A stretch of DNA of 64,000 nt, taken from the NCBI RefSeq assembly GCF_002995495.1, contig NZ_PVZV01000004.1, forward strand, positions 496,001 to 560,000, read 5' to 3'. Position 1 is the first letter of the stretch, and every line of letters begins with the position of its first letter. This stretch comes from Actinocorallia populi (lineage in GTDB: Bacteria; Actinomycetota; Actinomycetes; Streptosporangiales; Streptosporangiaceae). Made by a program: the position numbers and the translations under genes. A model generated the notes under the pieces. That model was given only the letters and a program-made list of their open reading frames with translations. It did no database searches and had not been told where the DNA came from. Below, in pieces: positions 26,729 through 35,459 of this stretch.

Positions 26729-27416
26729 CGACCTGGCGAGGCCCGCCGACACCCTGACGATGTCGCTGTTCCACGCGGCGCTGCGCCGCGACCTCGAACG
26801 CGCCGTGATCCTGCTGGAGAATCCCGGCGCGCTCTCACCCCGCCGGAGCCGCCGCCTCGGCCGCCACCTCCTCTGGCTGACGGGCAACCTCCGCTGGCAC
26901 CACGAAGGAGAGGACCACTACCTGTGGCCGCTGCTCCTCGAACGCGACCCGGACGGCTCGGCCGTGCTCGACGCGATGAAAGCCGAGCACGACGCGATCG
27001 ACGAACCCTTGCTGCGGCTCGAATTCCACGCACGCGGACTCGTCGCCGGCCGCACCGGACCGAGTGAGGCTCTCACCGCGCTGAACGCCCTCATCAAGCC
27101 GCTCACGGAGCATCTGGCACATGAAGAGGGAGAGGGCATGGCGATCGCTTCCCGGGTGCTCAGCCACCGGGAATGGAAGGAATTCGAGCAGCGCGCGTGG
27201 ATCGACGGTTTCACAGCGGCGCAATCCGTCCGCTTCCTCGCCTGGATGGCCGACGGCGTCGAGTGGCAGGAGCCGGTCCGCCGCCGGGCCGGTCTGCCGG
27301 CCCCGCTCTACTGGACGGTGGTGAAACCGCTGTCGCTCATCGCCCGCGTCCCGGGACCGAGCGTCTGGGCCGGCACGCCCGCAGCCCGGATCAAGAGCCG
27401 GATGGCGCCCGCATGA
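26721..27416 (+). CDS. Hemerythrin HHE-domain protein
   Basis: 231 residues. The N-terminal two thirds carry the iron-ligand pattern of cation-binding hemerythrins: SLFHAALRRDLER, then LRWHHEGEDHYLWPLL, KAEHDAIDEPLL and ITEHLAHEEGEGM-like spacing (EHLAHEEGEG). A C-terminal extension is basic and Pro-rich. It is a cytoplasmic di-iron protein that could bind O2 or NO. It overlaps the preceding membrane-protein gene and precedes an NAD-binding protein, suggesting a small LysR-controlled stress operon. Confidence 0.85.
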   Translation: MPDDLARPADTLTMSLFHAALRRDLERAVILLENPGALSPRRSRRLGRHLLWLTGNLRWHHEGEDHYLWPLLLERDPDGSAVLDAMKAEHDAIDEPLLRLEFHARGLVAGRTGPSEALTALNALIKPLTEHLAHEEGEGMAIASRVLSHREWKEFEQRAWIDGFTAAQSVRFLAWMADGVEWQEPVRRRAGLPAPLYWTVVKPLSLIARVPGPSVWAGTPAARIKSRMAPA

Positions 27417-27435
27417 CCTTCCGAAGGCACACCGG

Positions 27436-28089
27436 ATGGGAGACCCCGTGAAACTGACCGTCTTCGGCGCGACCGGCGGCACCGGCCGCCTGCTCGTCCG
27501 GCAGGCACTGGAAGCCGGTCATCACGTGACCGCCGTCGTGCGCGACCCGGCCCGCCTGCCGATCGACCATCCGGCACTGGACGCCGTCGTCGCCGACGTG
27601 CTCGACGCCGCCTCCCTGCGACCGGCACTGGACGGCCGGGACGCCGCGCTGTCGGCGCTGGGCCCGCACGGGCGCAAGGACACCGCCGGTGTCTGCTCGT
27701 CCGCGATCAGCGCCATCCTCGAAGCGATGGAGACCGCCGGAGTGCGCCGGGTGGTCGCCCTCAGCGCCCAACCCGTCCTCCGCACCGGGGCGGGGGAGCC
27801 GCTCTGGTCCCGGATGACCGTCCGTCCACTCGTCCGGGCGGTCTACCGCAACGTCTACGCCGACCTCGACCTGATGGAGAGGAGACTGACGCGCAGCGGA
27901 TCCGACTGGACCGTCCTCCGCCCCCCTTACCTCACCGACGCCCCCGCGACCGGCGGCTACCGCTCCGCCGTCGATGCCAACGTCCCCGGCAGCATGACCC
28001 GAGCCGATCTCGCGAGAGCCCTCCTCGACGTCCTCGACGAACCGGCCACGATCAGGCACGCGATCGGCGTCGCAAGCCTGCGCCGGTGA
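27436..28089 (+). CDS. NAD(P)-binding (NmrA/SDR-like) protein
   Basis: 217 residues beginning VKLTVFGATGGTGRLLVRQAL, the GxxGxxG Rossmann motif of atypical short-chain dehydrogenases of the NAD(P)-binding/NmrA type. A VVADVLDAASL segment follows. The active-site YxxxK is weak: the nearest is YRNVYADLDLMERRL. It may be a flavin or quinone reductase-like or regulatory protein. It sits 19 bp after the hemerythrin gene, likely the last gene of the operon. Confidence 0.82.
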   Translation: MGDPVKLTVFGATGGTGRLLVRQALEAGHHVTAVVRDPARLPIDHPALDAVVADVLDAASLRPALDGRDAALSALGPHGRKDTAGVCSSAISAILEAMETAGVRRVVALSAQPVLRTGAGEPLWSRMTVRPLVRAVYRNVYADLDLMERRLTRSGSDWTVLRPPYLTDAPATGGYRSAVDANVPGSMTRADLARALLDVLDEPATIRHAIGVASLRR

Positions 28090-28233
28090 CCACGCACGGT
28101 GCGCCGCCAGGGACTCCGTCCCCGGACCCACCGCTCGGGAGCCCGCTCGCTACAGCGCCGCTCACTGCCGGGACATGATCCATCAGCCGATGCGCGTAGA
28201 CGTGCGGCTTGGGGACCGGAAGAATGCGGGGCC

Positions 28234-29127
28234 GTGCGAACACCGCCCCCGCCCTCGGACATCACGGCGTTCTTCCCGGCCCTGCGCGGCCACGAGCGCA
28301 CCACCACGATGCTGCACCCGACTCCCGGCGATCCCGGGGTGTGGGACAGTTCGATCGGCGGGCCGCTGCTGTGGCCGGCCGGGGAGCCGTGGCCGTGCCA
28401 CCCCTACGGCTGCAGGACCGACCGGGCCCCGCAGACCGAGCCGCTGCCGCTCATCGCGGTGGCCCAGCTATGGGTCCGCGACCTGCCCGACCTGCCCCAT
28501 CCGCCCGGGGCGGACCTGCTGCAGGTGCTCTGGGTTCCCGACGACTCCGTCGACTGCCTGTACGGGTCGAGGCAGGGCGACCCGGTCGACGAGTGCTTTC
28601 AGGTCCGCTGGCGCACCGCCGCCGACGTCACAGACCCGTTGCCCAACCCGCCGCGGCCCGGCCCCGGCGACGGCATCCTGCTGGAAGAGGAATACCTGCC
28701 GGTGCCGTGCACGCTGCATCCGGAACGGGTCGGCGAGTACCCGCCCGCCTGGGTCCTCGGCAAGGAGTTCTACGACCACGTCGCAGAACAGGACGAACGC
28801 CTGGGCACCTGGTACCTGGGCGTCCGCTCCTACGCCGACGGCTGCAAAGTCGGTGGATGGCCCGCCGACTCCAACATCGGCGGCCCTTACGACGGCTGGT
28901 TCACCTGCGACTGCGGTACGCCCCTCGAAGCGCTGCTCACCATCGCGAGCATGGAGGTCCGCCACACGCCGGACACCGCTCCGTCCTCCTACCGCGTCCC
29001 CGCCGAAGAGCCCGCGGGAAAGGCTCTGACCGAACCGACCGGCCTGGCCGTCGGCGACCACACGTACCTGCAGGTCTTCTACTGTCCCGCCTCCTGGGAC
29101 CACCCGATCCGGCGCCGCCCCATGTGA
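28234..29127 (+). CDS. DUF1963-like protein
   Basis: 297 residues from GTG at 28234. The longer upstream frame is Arg-rich and unlike protein. The sequence has the DUF1963/YwqG flavour: SIGGPLLWPAGEPWPCH, then PLIAVAQLWVRDLPDL, and a late SNIGGPYDGWFTCDCGTPLEALLTI. DUF1963 proteins are intracellular, and some are neighbours of toxin-immunity genes, but no such partner lies here. There is no signal peptide or membrane segment. Function is unknown. Confidence 0.7.
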   Translation: MRTPPPPSDITAFFPALRGHERTTTMLHPTPGDPGVWDSSIGGPLLWPAGEPWPCHPYGCRTDRAPQTEPLPLIAVAQLWVRDLPDLPHPPGADLLQVLWVPDDSVDCLYGSRQGDPVDECFQVRWRTAADVTDPLPNPPRPGPGDGILLEEEYLPVPCTLHPERVGEYPPAWVLGKEFYDHVAEQDERLGTWYLGVRSYADGCKVGGWPADSNIGGPYDGWFTCDCGTPLEALLTIASMEVRHTPDTAPSSYRVPAEEPAGKALTEPTGLAVGDHTYLQVFYCPASWDHPIRRRPM

Positions 29128-29239
29128 GGCGCCCTGAAGAGGACCGGCAAGGCGTACCTGGGAAACGCTTCCACCTCGGAGTCACCTGATCTCACGGGCG
29201 CCCGGTTCACCGCGTCTTCGCTGCCCGGATCACGCTTCG

Positions 29240-29830
29240 TCAGTGCGGGTGGCGCAGTCCCGCGATGAGGAGCTCGACCAGTCGGCGCGGGTCGTAGCGG
29301 GGGTCGCTGTCCGCGCCGATGCAGAGGTTGCCGACACCGCGCATGAGCTCGTAGGCCTCCAGGCCGGAGCGGATCTCACCGGCGGCGGCAGCGGCTTCGA
29401 GCAGCTGGGCGCACACGGGCACGAGGCGGTCGAGGAAGTAGGCGTGCAGGGTGTCGAAGCCCGCTTCGTCGGATTGCAGCACGGAGGCGAGCCCGTGCTT
29501 GGTGACCAGGAAGTCGACGAAGAGGTCGATCCACTGCCCCAGCGCGGCGTGCGGAGTCGCCCCGGTCGCCAGCAGGGCCGGTCCGGCCTCGGCGCAGGCG
29601 TCGACCTGGTGCCGGTAGACGGCGATGATGAGATCCGCCCTCGTCGGGAAGTGCCGGTAGATCGTGCCCAGCCCGACACCGGCCTTGGCCGCGATGTCGC
29701 GTACCGGCGCCTCCACGCCTGACGCGACGAAGACCGCGGCCGCCGCGTCGAGCAGGGCCTTCTCGTTGCGCCGGGCGTCCGCCCGTTTGGGCCGGGCCGG
29801 GCGTTCCGCGCCCCTGTCTCCGTCGTTCAC
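29240..29830 (-). CDS. TetR-family transcriptional regulator
   Basis: 196 residues from GTG at 29830, which has GGAGGG upstream. A TTG at 29887 would place one of two operator copies inside the coding region. The N-terminal helix-turn-helix reads LLDAAAAVFVASGVEAPVRD, then GVGLGTIYRHFPTRADL, a classic TetR recognition helix. It is divergent from an aldo/keto reductase gene, with tandem palindromes between them, so it probably represses both. Confidence 0.9.
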   Translation of the reverse strand: MNDGDRGAERPARPKRADARRNEKALLDAAAAVFVASGVEAPVRDIAAKAGVGLGTIYRHFPTRADLIIAVYRHQVDACAEAGPALLATGATPHAALGQWIDLFVDFLVTKHGLASVLQSDEAGFDTLHAYFLDRLVPVCAQLLEAAAAAGEIRSGLEAYELMRGVGNLCIGADSDPRYDPRRLVELLIAGLRHPH

Positions 29831-29863
29831 CGCGCCGTTCCCTCCGCTGCCGGACTTGCCAAG

Positions 29864-29903
29864 CGGAACCTTGTTCCGTATCTTCAAACGGGACAGCGTT
29901 CCG
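29864..29903. promoter_or_regulatory. Tandem TetR operators
   Basis: CGGAACCTTGTTCCG (29864-29878) is a perfect 6-bp inverted repeat with a 3-bp centre. CGGGACAGCGTTCCG (29889-29903) is the same site with one mismatch. The centres are 25 bp apart. They lie between the divergent TetR and aldo/keto reductase genes. Confidence 0.6.
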
Positions 29904-29983
29904 CTTGTTCATGATGCCAGACCGGGGACCGGCGGCCAAGCCGCGCGTCACCCCGCACCCATCCGCAACGGAGGAGAACGATC

Positions 29984-31003
29984 ATGCAGTACCGCACCTT
30001 GGGCCGTACCGGCGTGCAGGTCAGCTCACTCGCGCTCGGCGCGATGAACTTCGGCCAGATCGGACGCACCACCCAGGACGAGGCCACCGCCATCGTCGAC
30101 GCCGCCCTCGAGGGCGGGATCAACCTCATCGACACGGCCGACATGTACGGCGGCGGCGAGTCGGAGGAGATGGTCGGCAAGGCCGTCGCCGGCCGCCGCG
30201 ACGACCTCGTGCTGGCCACGAAGGCGGGCATGCCCATGGGCGAGGAGCGCAACCACCGTGGCGGTTCACGCCGCTGGCTGGTCACCGCGCTGGACGACAG
30301 CCTGCGCCGGCTCGGCGTCGACCACGTCGACCTCTACCAGATCCACCGGTGGGATTCGAGCACCGGAGACGAGGAGACCCTGTCGGCGCTGACCGACCTG
30401 CAGCGCGCGGGAAAGATCCGCTACTTCGGCTCCTCGACCTTCCCCGCCTACCGCATCGTGCAGGCCCAGTGGGCCGCCCGCGAGCACCACCTGGGCCGTT
30501 ACGTCACCGAGCAGCCCAGCTACTCGATCCTGCAGCGCGGGATCGAGGCCCACGTGCTGCCCGTGGCCGAGCAGTACGGGCTCGGCGTGCTGGCCTGGAG
30601 CCCGCTGGCCTCGGGCTGGCTGTCGGGCGCGGTCCGCGCGGGCAGGGAGATCACCACCAGCCGCTCGACGTTCATGCCGGAGCGTTTCGACACCGCCCTC
30701 CCCGCCAACCGGGCCAGGCTCGACGCCGTCGAGCGGCTGGCCGGTGTCGCCGACGAGGCCGGCCTGACCATGATCCAGCTCGCGCTCGGATTCGTGACCG
30801 CGCACCCCGCCGTGACCAGCGCGCTCATCGGCCCCCGCACGCCGGACCACCTGCGCTCGCAGCTCGCCGCCGCCGACACCGTGCTCTCCGCCGACGTGCT
30901 CGACGCGATCGACACGATCGTCGCCCCCGGCGTCGACCTGGCCGCGCACGAGAAGTACGACACCCCGCCCGCGCTGCTCGACCCGTCACTGCGGCGCCGC
31001 TGA
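29984..31003 (+). CDS. Aldo/keto reductase
   Basis: 339 residues with an AKR (beta/alpha)8 barrel: MQYRTLGRTGVQVSSLALG at the start, the Asp and Tyr of the catalytic tetrad in NLIDTADMYGGGESEE, Lys in LVLATKAG and His in DLYQIHRWD. It should reduce aldehydes or ketones with NADPH, probably as a detoxification enzyme induced when the divergent TetR repressor releases its tandem operators. An LLM-class oxidoreductase follows 19 bp later in the same direction, so the two are likely co-transcribed. Confidence 0.92.
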   Translation: MQYRTLGRTGVQVSSLALGAMNFGQIGRTTQDEATAIVDAALEGGINLIDTADMYGGGESEEMVGKAVAGRRDDLVLATKAGMPMGEERNHRGGSRRWLVTALDDSLRRLGVDHVDLYQIHRWDSSTGDEETLSALTDLQRAGKIRYFGSSTFPAYRIVQAQWAAREHHLGRYVTEQPSYSILQRGIEAHVLPVAEQYGLGVLAWSPLASGWLSGAVRAGREITTSRSTFMPERFDTALPANRARLDAVERLAGVADEAGLTMIQLALGFVTAHPAVTSALIGPRTPDHLRSQLAAADTVLSADVLDAIDTIVAPGVDLAAHEKYDTPPALLDPSLRRR

Positions 31004-31022
31004 CCGCGAAAGGACCGGCACC

Positions 31023-31898
31023 ATGCCGCACACACCCCCGACCCGCTTCGGGATCATGACCGCCCCCGCGCAGGTCGGCTACCACGACGTCCTGCGGGTC
31101 TGGCGCGAGGCGGACACGATCCCGCAGATCGAGCACGCGTGGCTGTTCGACCACCTCATGCCGATCGGCGGCGATCCGGACGGACCGGCCTACGAGGGCT
31201 GGACCCTGCTCTCGGCCCTCGCCGCCCGCACCCGGCGGCTGCGGCTCGGCGTGATGGTGACCAGCAACCGGTTCCGGCCGCCCGCGATGCTGGCCAAGAT
31301 CGCCGCGACCGTCGACGCCGTCTCCGGCGGGCGGCTCGATTTCGGCATCGGCGCCGGCTCACGCCCCGGCCACCCCCGGGCCCGCCGCGAGTACGAGGCC
31401 CACGGCCTGCCGTACCACGACTCCGCACACGCCGTGGAGAGCCTCGCCGAAGCCTGCACGGTGATCCGGCGGTTGTGGACCGAGGAGAAACCGTTCGACT
31501 TCCACGGCGCCCACCACCACCTCACCGGAGCGTTCGGCAACCCCAAACCCGTCCAGCGCCCCCACCCGCCGATCCTCGTCGGCGGCCGCTCGTCCCCGAC
31601 ACTGCGCGTGGCCGCCGAACACGCCGACCTCTGGAACATGCCGGGCGGCGACATCGCCGACGCCGCCCGCCGCAGCGCACTGCTCGACCGCCACTGCGCC
31701 GAGATCGGCCGCGACCCCGCCTCGATCACCCGCTCGATCCTCCTACCCGTCTCCTACGACCGGCCCGACGCCACGCGGAACACGATCGGCGAAGCGACCG
31801 ACGCCGGCTTCCACCACCTGGTCCTCGGCCTACCGGCCCCCTACCCCGACAACGTCGCACGCTGGGTCGCCGACGAACTCATCAACACCCCGCCCTGA
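31023..31898 (+). CDS. LLM-class flavin/F420-dependent oxidoreductase
   Basis: 291 residues of the luciferase-like monooxygenase barrel: an RFGIMTAPAQ start, HAWLFDHLMPIGGDP, RLRLGVMVTSNRFR and SGGRLDFGIGAG. Actinomycete members mostly use F420 rather than FMN. It lies just downstream of the aldo/keto reductase under the same TetR control region. This is the last core-like gene before the tRNA-Lys accessory island, so it marks the island's left border. Substrate unknown. Confidence 0.88.
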   Translation: MPHTPPTRFGIMTAPAQVGYHDVLRVWREADTIPQIEHAWLFDHLMPIGGDPDGPAYEGWTLLSALAARTRRLRLGVMVTSNRFRPPAMLAKIAATVDAVSGGRLDFGIGAGSRPGHPRARREYEAHGLPYHDSAHAVESLAEACTVIRRLWTEEKPFDFHGAHHHLTGAFGNPKPVQRPHPPILVGGRSSPTLRVAAEHADLWNMPGGDIADAARRSALLDRHCAEIGRDPASITRSILLPVSYDRPDATRNTIGEATDAGFHHLVLGLPAPYPDNVARWVADELINTPP

Positions 31899-31947
31899 AC
31901 CACCGAGGAGAGCACCCGGGGGCACGGCGGCCGCGCTCATCGGGTGC

Positions 31948-32064
31948 GTCGCCGAAGTCGGCGACCAGGTCGAGGCGGCCGCCGAGCGTCGCGACGTATC
32001 GGGCGATGACGTCGATGGAGGTCACTTCGCCGTAGATGCACGTGGCGCTCACACCCATGGCGAC
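31948..32064 (-). pseudogene. Fragment of a HigA-like antitoxin
   Basis: About 115 bp encode GEVTSIDVIARYVATLGGRL followed by DLVADFGD, nearly the same as the C-terminal part of the intact antitoxin at 33332-33682 (also in the same direction). The helix-turn-helix is mostly lost and no start or toxin partner is found. It is a scar of an earlier copy of the same toxin-antitoxin element at this tRNA-Lys hotspot. Confidence 0.65.
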
Positions 32065-32182
32065 GGGTAGGTCCAGGTGAGTCCGCCGTTCCCGCGCGCT
32101 CCGGCTTCGTCCTCGGGGGAGAGCCTCCTGCATCGTGGGGTTCTCACTCCAGGACCTCCCACCGTGCCGTATCGGATCGCGG

Positions 32183-32500
32183 TCAGACGATCGCGGTGAT
32201 GTCACCGTTGTCGAAGTAGATGGCCTGGTGGAAACGTCCGCCGAGGGCGGCGGCGTAGCGGGCGAGCACTTCCTGCCCGGAGATCTCGCCTTGTTCGATC
32301 TGGGAGAGCCGTCCCTTGGTCACGCCCATCCGTTCGGCGACCTGTTCCTGGGTGAGGCCGCGGGCCCGCCGGATCTCCGCGAGCCGATGCCCGAGGACTT
32401 CGGCGAGGAGCTCCTTTCTACCTTCGGCCACGGCGGCTTCTCCGCCCGCCCGCTCGACGTGCTCTGCCCGGATGTCACTCCACCGTGAGTGACCGCTCAT
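32183..32500 (-). CDS. XRE-type antitoxin (HigA-like)
   Basis: 105 residues from ATG at 32500 with GGAGGGAGAC upstream. The helix-turn-helix (EIRRARGLTQEQVAERMGVT, then KGRLSQIEQGEISGQEVLARYAAALG) is a Cro/C1 type like the antitoxin at 33332. Its start overlaps the end of a broken toxin gene (ATGA), giving the toxin-first order of higBA. The antitoxin appears intact while the toxin is not. An orphan antitoxin can be kept as a protector against related toxins. Confidence 0.8.
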   Translation of the reverse strand: MSGHSRWSDIRAEHVERAGGEAAVAEGRKELLAEVLGHRLAEIRRARGLTQEQVAERMGVTKGRLSQIEQGEISGQEVLARYAAALGGRFHQAIYFDNGDITAIV

Positions 32501-32740
32501 CGCCTGTCTCCCTCCTCTTCCGTGCGGGACTGCAGATAGATCCCATGCCGCTTTTCGGCCAGCGGGATCGCCTTGTCGTACCCTTCGTTCCATCGATCGG
32601 CCTTGTCGCCGACCACCAGCAGAATGCTGGATCTCCGGGGATCGAACGCAGGATCCGTACGGTGCCCGGCCACAGCTCCTTGAGATTCTTGGCGGTTCCG
32701 TCGACCAGCCTCAGGCGAGGTGTCCGCCGCACGCGGGAAG
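32497..32740 (-). pseudogene. Truncated and frameshifted HigB/Gp49-like toxin
   Basis: The 3' part reads FDPRRSSILLVVGDKADRWN and IPLAEKRHGIYLQS. The preceding part, LRLVDGTAKNLKELWPGTVRIL, is in another frame, so a frameshift lies near 32635. Both align with the intact toxin at 33685-34047 (LVDRLKGGNLHHLKELRPG; FDPTRSALLLLGGDKAGNWE). The first about 50 codons are missing; the repeat block begins there instead. The product should be inactive. Confidence 0.75.
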
Positions 32741-32760
32741 CCCAATGCTGGCGGCTCATC

Positions 32761-33120
32761 TCCATGGACGAGTCCTTCACGCCGTTCTTGGACGGGCGGA
32801 CCTTGGACGTTCTGGAAGGCCGGGGCGCAGGGGGCCGACGGGGTTTGGGGGCTCGGCCCTCAATGAGCACAGTCCCGAGCGGAGCGAGGGGCCATGCGTG
32901 TGGAAGGCGAGGGGCCTGAAGGCGGGTGGACCTCGGACGACGGCTGTCAATCGAATGATCGTTGTGCCGGATGGGCGGCGGTCGAGCTGACATGGAGCCG
33001 ACCCGAGCGACGAACCACCCCATGAACGCCACCAGCGCGCCCACGGTCGAAATCATGACCGTGCTGGTGAACGTTTGGTGCGCCGCCAGGTATTCGAACC
33101 CCGGACCCGTTGATGAAGAG
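32761..33120. repeat. tRNA-Lys att-like direct repeat, copy 1 (diverged)
   Basis: About 360 bp resembling 34311-34721 and 44559-44964 in the same orientation. It ends in a degenerate 3' part of tRNA-Lys (CGCCGCCAGGTATTCGAACC through GATGAAGAG). It is the most diverged copy, consistent with the oldest integration junction. About 30 bp beyond the tRNA part also resemble copy 2 (ACCCATGATC…TGCTGG). Confidence 0.75.
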
Positions 33121-33331
33121 CCCGATCGACCCATGATCCACGAGTGCTGGACGGTGCTCGGCTGTGCTGTTTTGTCTCGTCCTGGACGTTGTCTGCCAGG
33201 TCCAGGTGGTCGGGCAGCACCGGGCTCTGACGGCTAATGATCAGCCGTTGGAGCTGACGTGGAGCGAACGGTCGTCGGTGATGCGCACCGAAGGGGGCAC
33301 GCGTTCGCTCGTACGGCGACGCGGCTCGATG

Positions 33332-33682
33332 TCATGCGGCGGTACCGGTGGACCGGTCACTGACGGGCAGCCGCATGGTGTGGTCGCCGAAGTCGGCGAC
33401 CAGGTCGAGGTGCCCACCGAGCGCTTCGACGTATCGGGCGATGACGTCGATGGAGGTCACTTCGCCGTGCTCGATCTGGGAGATGCGCGCGATGCTCACG
33501 CCCATGGTGGCGGCGAGGTCCTTCTGGGTGAGCCCTGCGTGCTTGCGTGCCTCGGAGAGCCGATGTCCGCGTGTCTCGGCGAGCAGCCGGCGTGCTCCGG
33601 CTTGCACCTCGGCGGGGGAGACACCCGCGTCGTACAGCTCCTGCTCCAGGATGTCCCAGTCCTGCGGGGTGTGCTTGGGCAT
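33332..33682 (-). CDS. HigA-like antitoxin
   Basis: 116 residues from ATG, with GAGGAG about 6 nt upstream inside the end of the toxin gene. The helix-turn-helix (ARKHAGLTQKDLAATMGVSI, then ARISQIEHGEVTSIDVIARY) is typical of HigA/MqsA-type antitoxins that also repress their own promoter. The toxin stop and this start are separated by only 2 nt. It should bind and neutralise the toxin and bind the 28-bp palindrome upstream of the operon. Confidence 0.88.
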   Translation of the reverse strand: MPKHTPQDWDILEQELYDAGVSPAEVQAGARRLLAETRGHRLSEARKHAGLTQKDLAATMGVSIARISQIEHGEVTSIDVIARYVEALGGHLDLVADFGDHTMRLPVSDRSTGTAA

Positions 33683-33684
33683 GG

Positions 33685-34047
33685 TCACTCCTCCTCTTCA
33701 GCGGTGTAGGCGATGTAGAGCTGTTCGGCCAGCGGGATGTTGTCGCGGTACCACCGCTCCCAGTTGCCGGCCTTGTCGCCGCCGAGCAGCAGGAGCGCTG
33801 AGCGGGTCGGGTCGAAGGCGAAGATGATCCTGATCTCGGACCTGCCGCGTGAGCCGGGCCTGAGCTCCTTGAGATGGTGCAGGTTGCCGCCCTTGAGCCG
33901 ATCGACGAGGGGGCGTCCCAGGGTGGGACCCTCTTCGCGTAGTGCCGCCACGGCTTGGGCCACTTGCGTGGCCGAGCCGAGATCTTCCTTGATCAAGCCG
34001 CGGAACCATGCTGCGTACTCCTCGGTGACTTTCACGGCCCAGGCCAA
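33685..34047 (-). CDS. HigB/Gp49-like (RelE-superfamily) toxin
   Basis: 120 residues from TTG, with GGAGGAG upstream. It has RelE-superfamily features of the phage-derived Gp49/HigB family: RPLVDRLKGGNLHHLKELRP, then RSEIRIIFAFDPTRSALLLL, GGDKAGNW and IPLAEQLY. Family members are ribosome-dependent or free mRNA interferases that halt growth. Toxin-first order with the antitoxin next is the higBA arrangement. A 28-bp palindrome sits just upstream of the ribosome-binding site. Confidence 0.88.
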   Translation of the reverse strand: MAWAVKVTEEYAAWFRGLIKEDLGSATQVAQAVAALREEGPTLGRPLVDRLKGGNLHHLKELRPGSRGRSEIRIIFAFDPTRSALLLLGGDKAGNWERWYRDNIPLAEQLYIAYTAEEEE

Positions 34048-34060
34048 CGATGACTCCTCC

Positions 34061-34088
34061 GCTAGGTTAAGGCTAGCCTTAACCTAGC
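34061..34088. promoter_or_regulatory. 28-bp perfect palindrome, probable HigA operator
   Basis: The sequence from 34061 to 34088 is exactly self-complementary: GCTAGGTTAAGGCT followed by its reverse complement AGCCTTAACCTAGC. It is AT-rich relative to its surroundings and lies 14 bp upstream of the toxin start. It is best read as the autoregulatory operator of the toxin-antitoxin operon, overlapping its promoter. Confidence 0.7.
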
Positions 34089-34310
34089 CCCCTCGGCCAT
34101 ACCGCGCTGATGGACAGCGGAATCGGCATCCGGCAAACCCGGAGTGCTCAGGTGCCGATCGGGCTACCGATCCTCCTGCCGCCTTGACCAATGCCCCCAA
34201 AGCCCAGGAAGCTGCCGGTCATGGTGCCCTTGGCCCTGTCGATGCTCCGCCCGATTCGTTTATAGGAGACGACGCAGAGGAACGATGCCCGGCGCACGGG
34301 ATGGCTGGTC

Positions 34311-34721
34311 TCGGATCGGGGACGGCCTTTCGTCCGGGTGGACGTCTCTGTCTATGGACGAGTCCTTCACCTCGTTCTTGAACGGGAGGACCCTTGACGT
34401 TCTGGAAGGCCGGGGGTGCAGGGGGCGGAGCCCCTTGCCGGGGTTCGGGGGCTCGGCCCCCGATGGGCACGGTCCCGAGCGGAGCGAGGGGCCACGCGTG
34501 CGGAGAGCGAGCCGCCCGGAAGCGGGCGGAGCCCGGATGATGGCCGTCGGCCGGTTGATCGTTTGTGCCGGACGGGCGGCGGTCGAGTCGACATGGAGCT
34601 AACCCGCCGGACGAACTACCCCATAAACGCCACCAGCGCGCCCATGATCGAAATCATGAACGCGCTGGTGAGCGGAAGGTGCGCCGCCAGGGACTCGAAC
34701 CCCGGACCCGCTGATTAAGAG
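34311..34721. repeat. tRNA-Lys att-like direct repeat, copy 2
   Basis: About 410 bp very similar to 44559-44964 over most of its length, including GC-rich hairpins near 34425-34480, the CATGAT-CGAA-ATCATG hairpin, and the 3' 41 nt of tRNA-Lys (34681-34721). Identity with the tRNA stops in the anticodon loop, as expected for a tyrosine-recombinase att site. The truncated tRNA lacks its 5' half and cannot function. Confidence 0.85.
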
Positions 34722-35001
34722 CCAGCTCCACCCATGATCAACCCATGCTGGCATTTGATCGATGATGCCGTTTGATACCTCGGTGCCCCGCATTCACACA
34801 GTTCGGCTTACCGGTGGGTGTCGCCTGCTGACAGCCGGTGCCATGGCGATGGAGCCAACATGGAGCCAACACAGGTGGCCGTGTATGGATCACGCGGCGG
34901 GTTTCTGCTAGTCACGGCGTGGCTACTGACTTTGAAGGGGTAGGTTTCCGTAGCGTCACCGGCTAATCACTTTGGTGTGTTTTCGCTGTACAACCGGTGG
35001 T

Positions 35002-35304
35002 GTGAGATATCCCGATGGTGGCGGGCTGACGGCTGAAGGCCGTGCCGGGCGGGAGCGGGCGGGCCTGGAGACGGCCGAGATGTTCGCGGCCGGCATGAGC
35101 ACATCTGCAGTAGCGGTGAGGCTGCGGGTGACCCGGCAGGCGGTGAACGGCTGGCGGCGGGCCTGGCAGGCCGATGGGACGGCCGCGCTGCTGTCGAAGG
35201 GGCCGGGTGGCTCGGCCCCCAAACTTGACGAAGGGCAAGTCGCGGTCCTTCAGGCCGAGTTGCGGCGGGGCCCGGCCGCTTATGGCTGGGACGACCAGCG
35301 ATAA
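35002..35304 (+). pseudogene. IS630-type transposase N-terminal fragment
   Basis: About 100 residues with VRYPDGGGLTAEGRAGRERA and MFAAGMSTSAVAVRLRVTRQ, then AVNGWRRAWQADG and GPGGSAPKLDEGQVAVLQAE, followed by GPAAYGWDDQR and a stop. This is the N-terminal helix-turn-helix part of IS630-family transposases, normally followed by a DDE domain of about 200 residues that is absent. The GTG at 35002 matches the usual family start. It is a dead IS remnant inside the island. Confidence 0.8.
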
Positions 35305-35459
35305 GTATCAGGTCGTGCAACGTTTTTGTGTCGTCCCAATTCGTGTAAGCAGCGCGAACAGCGGCAGAGTAACCACGAAGGTGAACGTTACATAACTCCT
35401 CTTGCGCTTCGCATAGAGGGTTGGAACGATATGTCTCCCGGATTCCGATGGGGGATTAA

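Noticed and set aside
34681-34721. Second tRNA-Lys gene
   Set aside because: Only the 3' half is present, followed by unrelated sequence; it has no acceptor 5' strand or D arm. It is an att remnant.
35002-35304. Active IS630 element
   Set aside because: The DDE domain is missing and no terminal inverted repeats were found.
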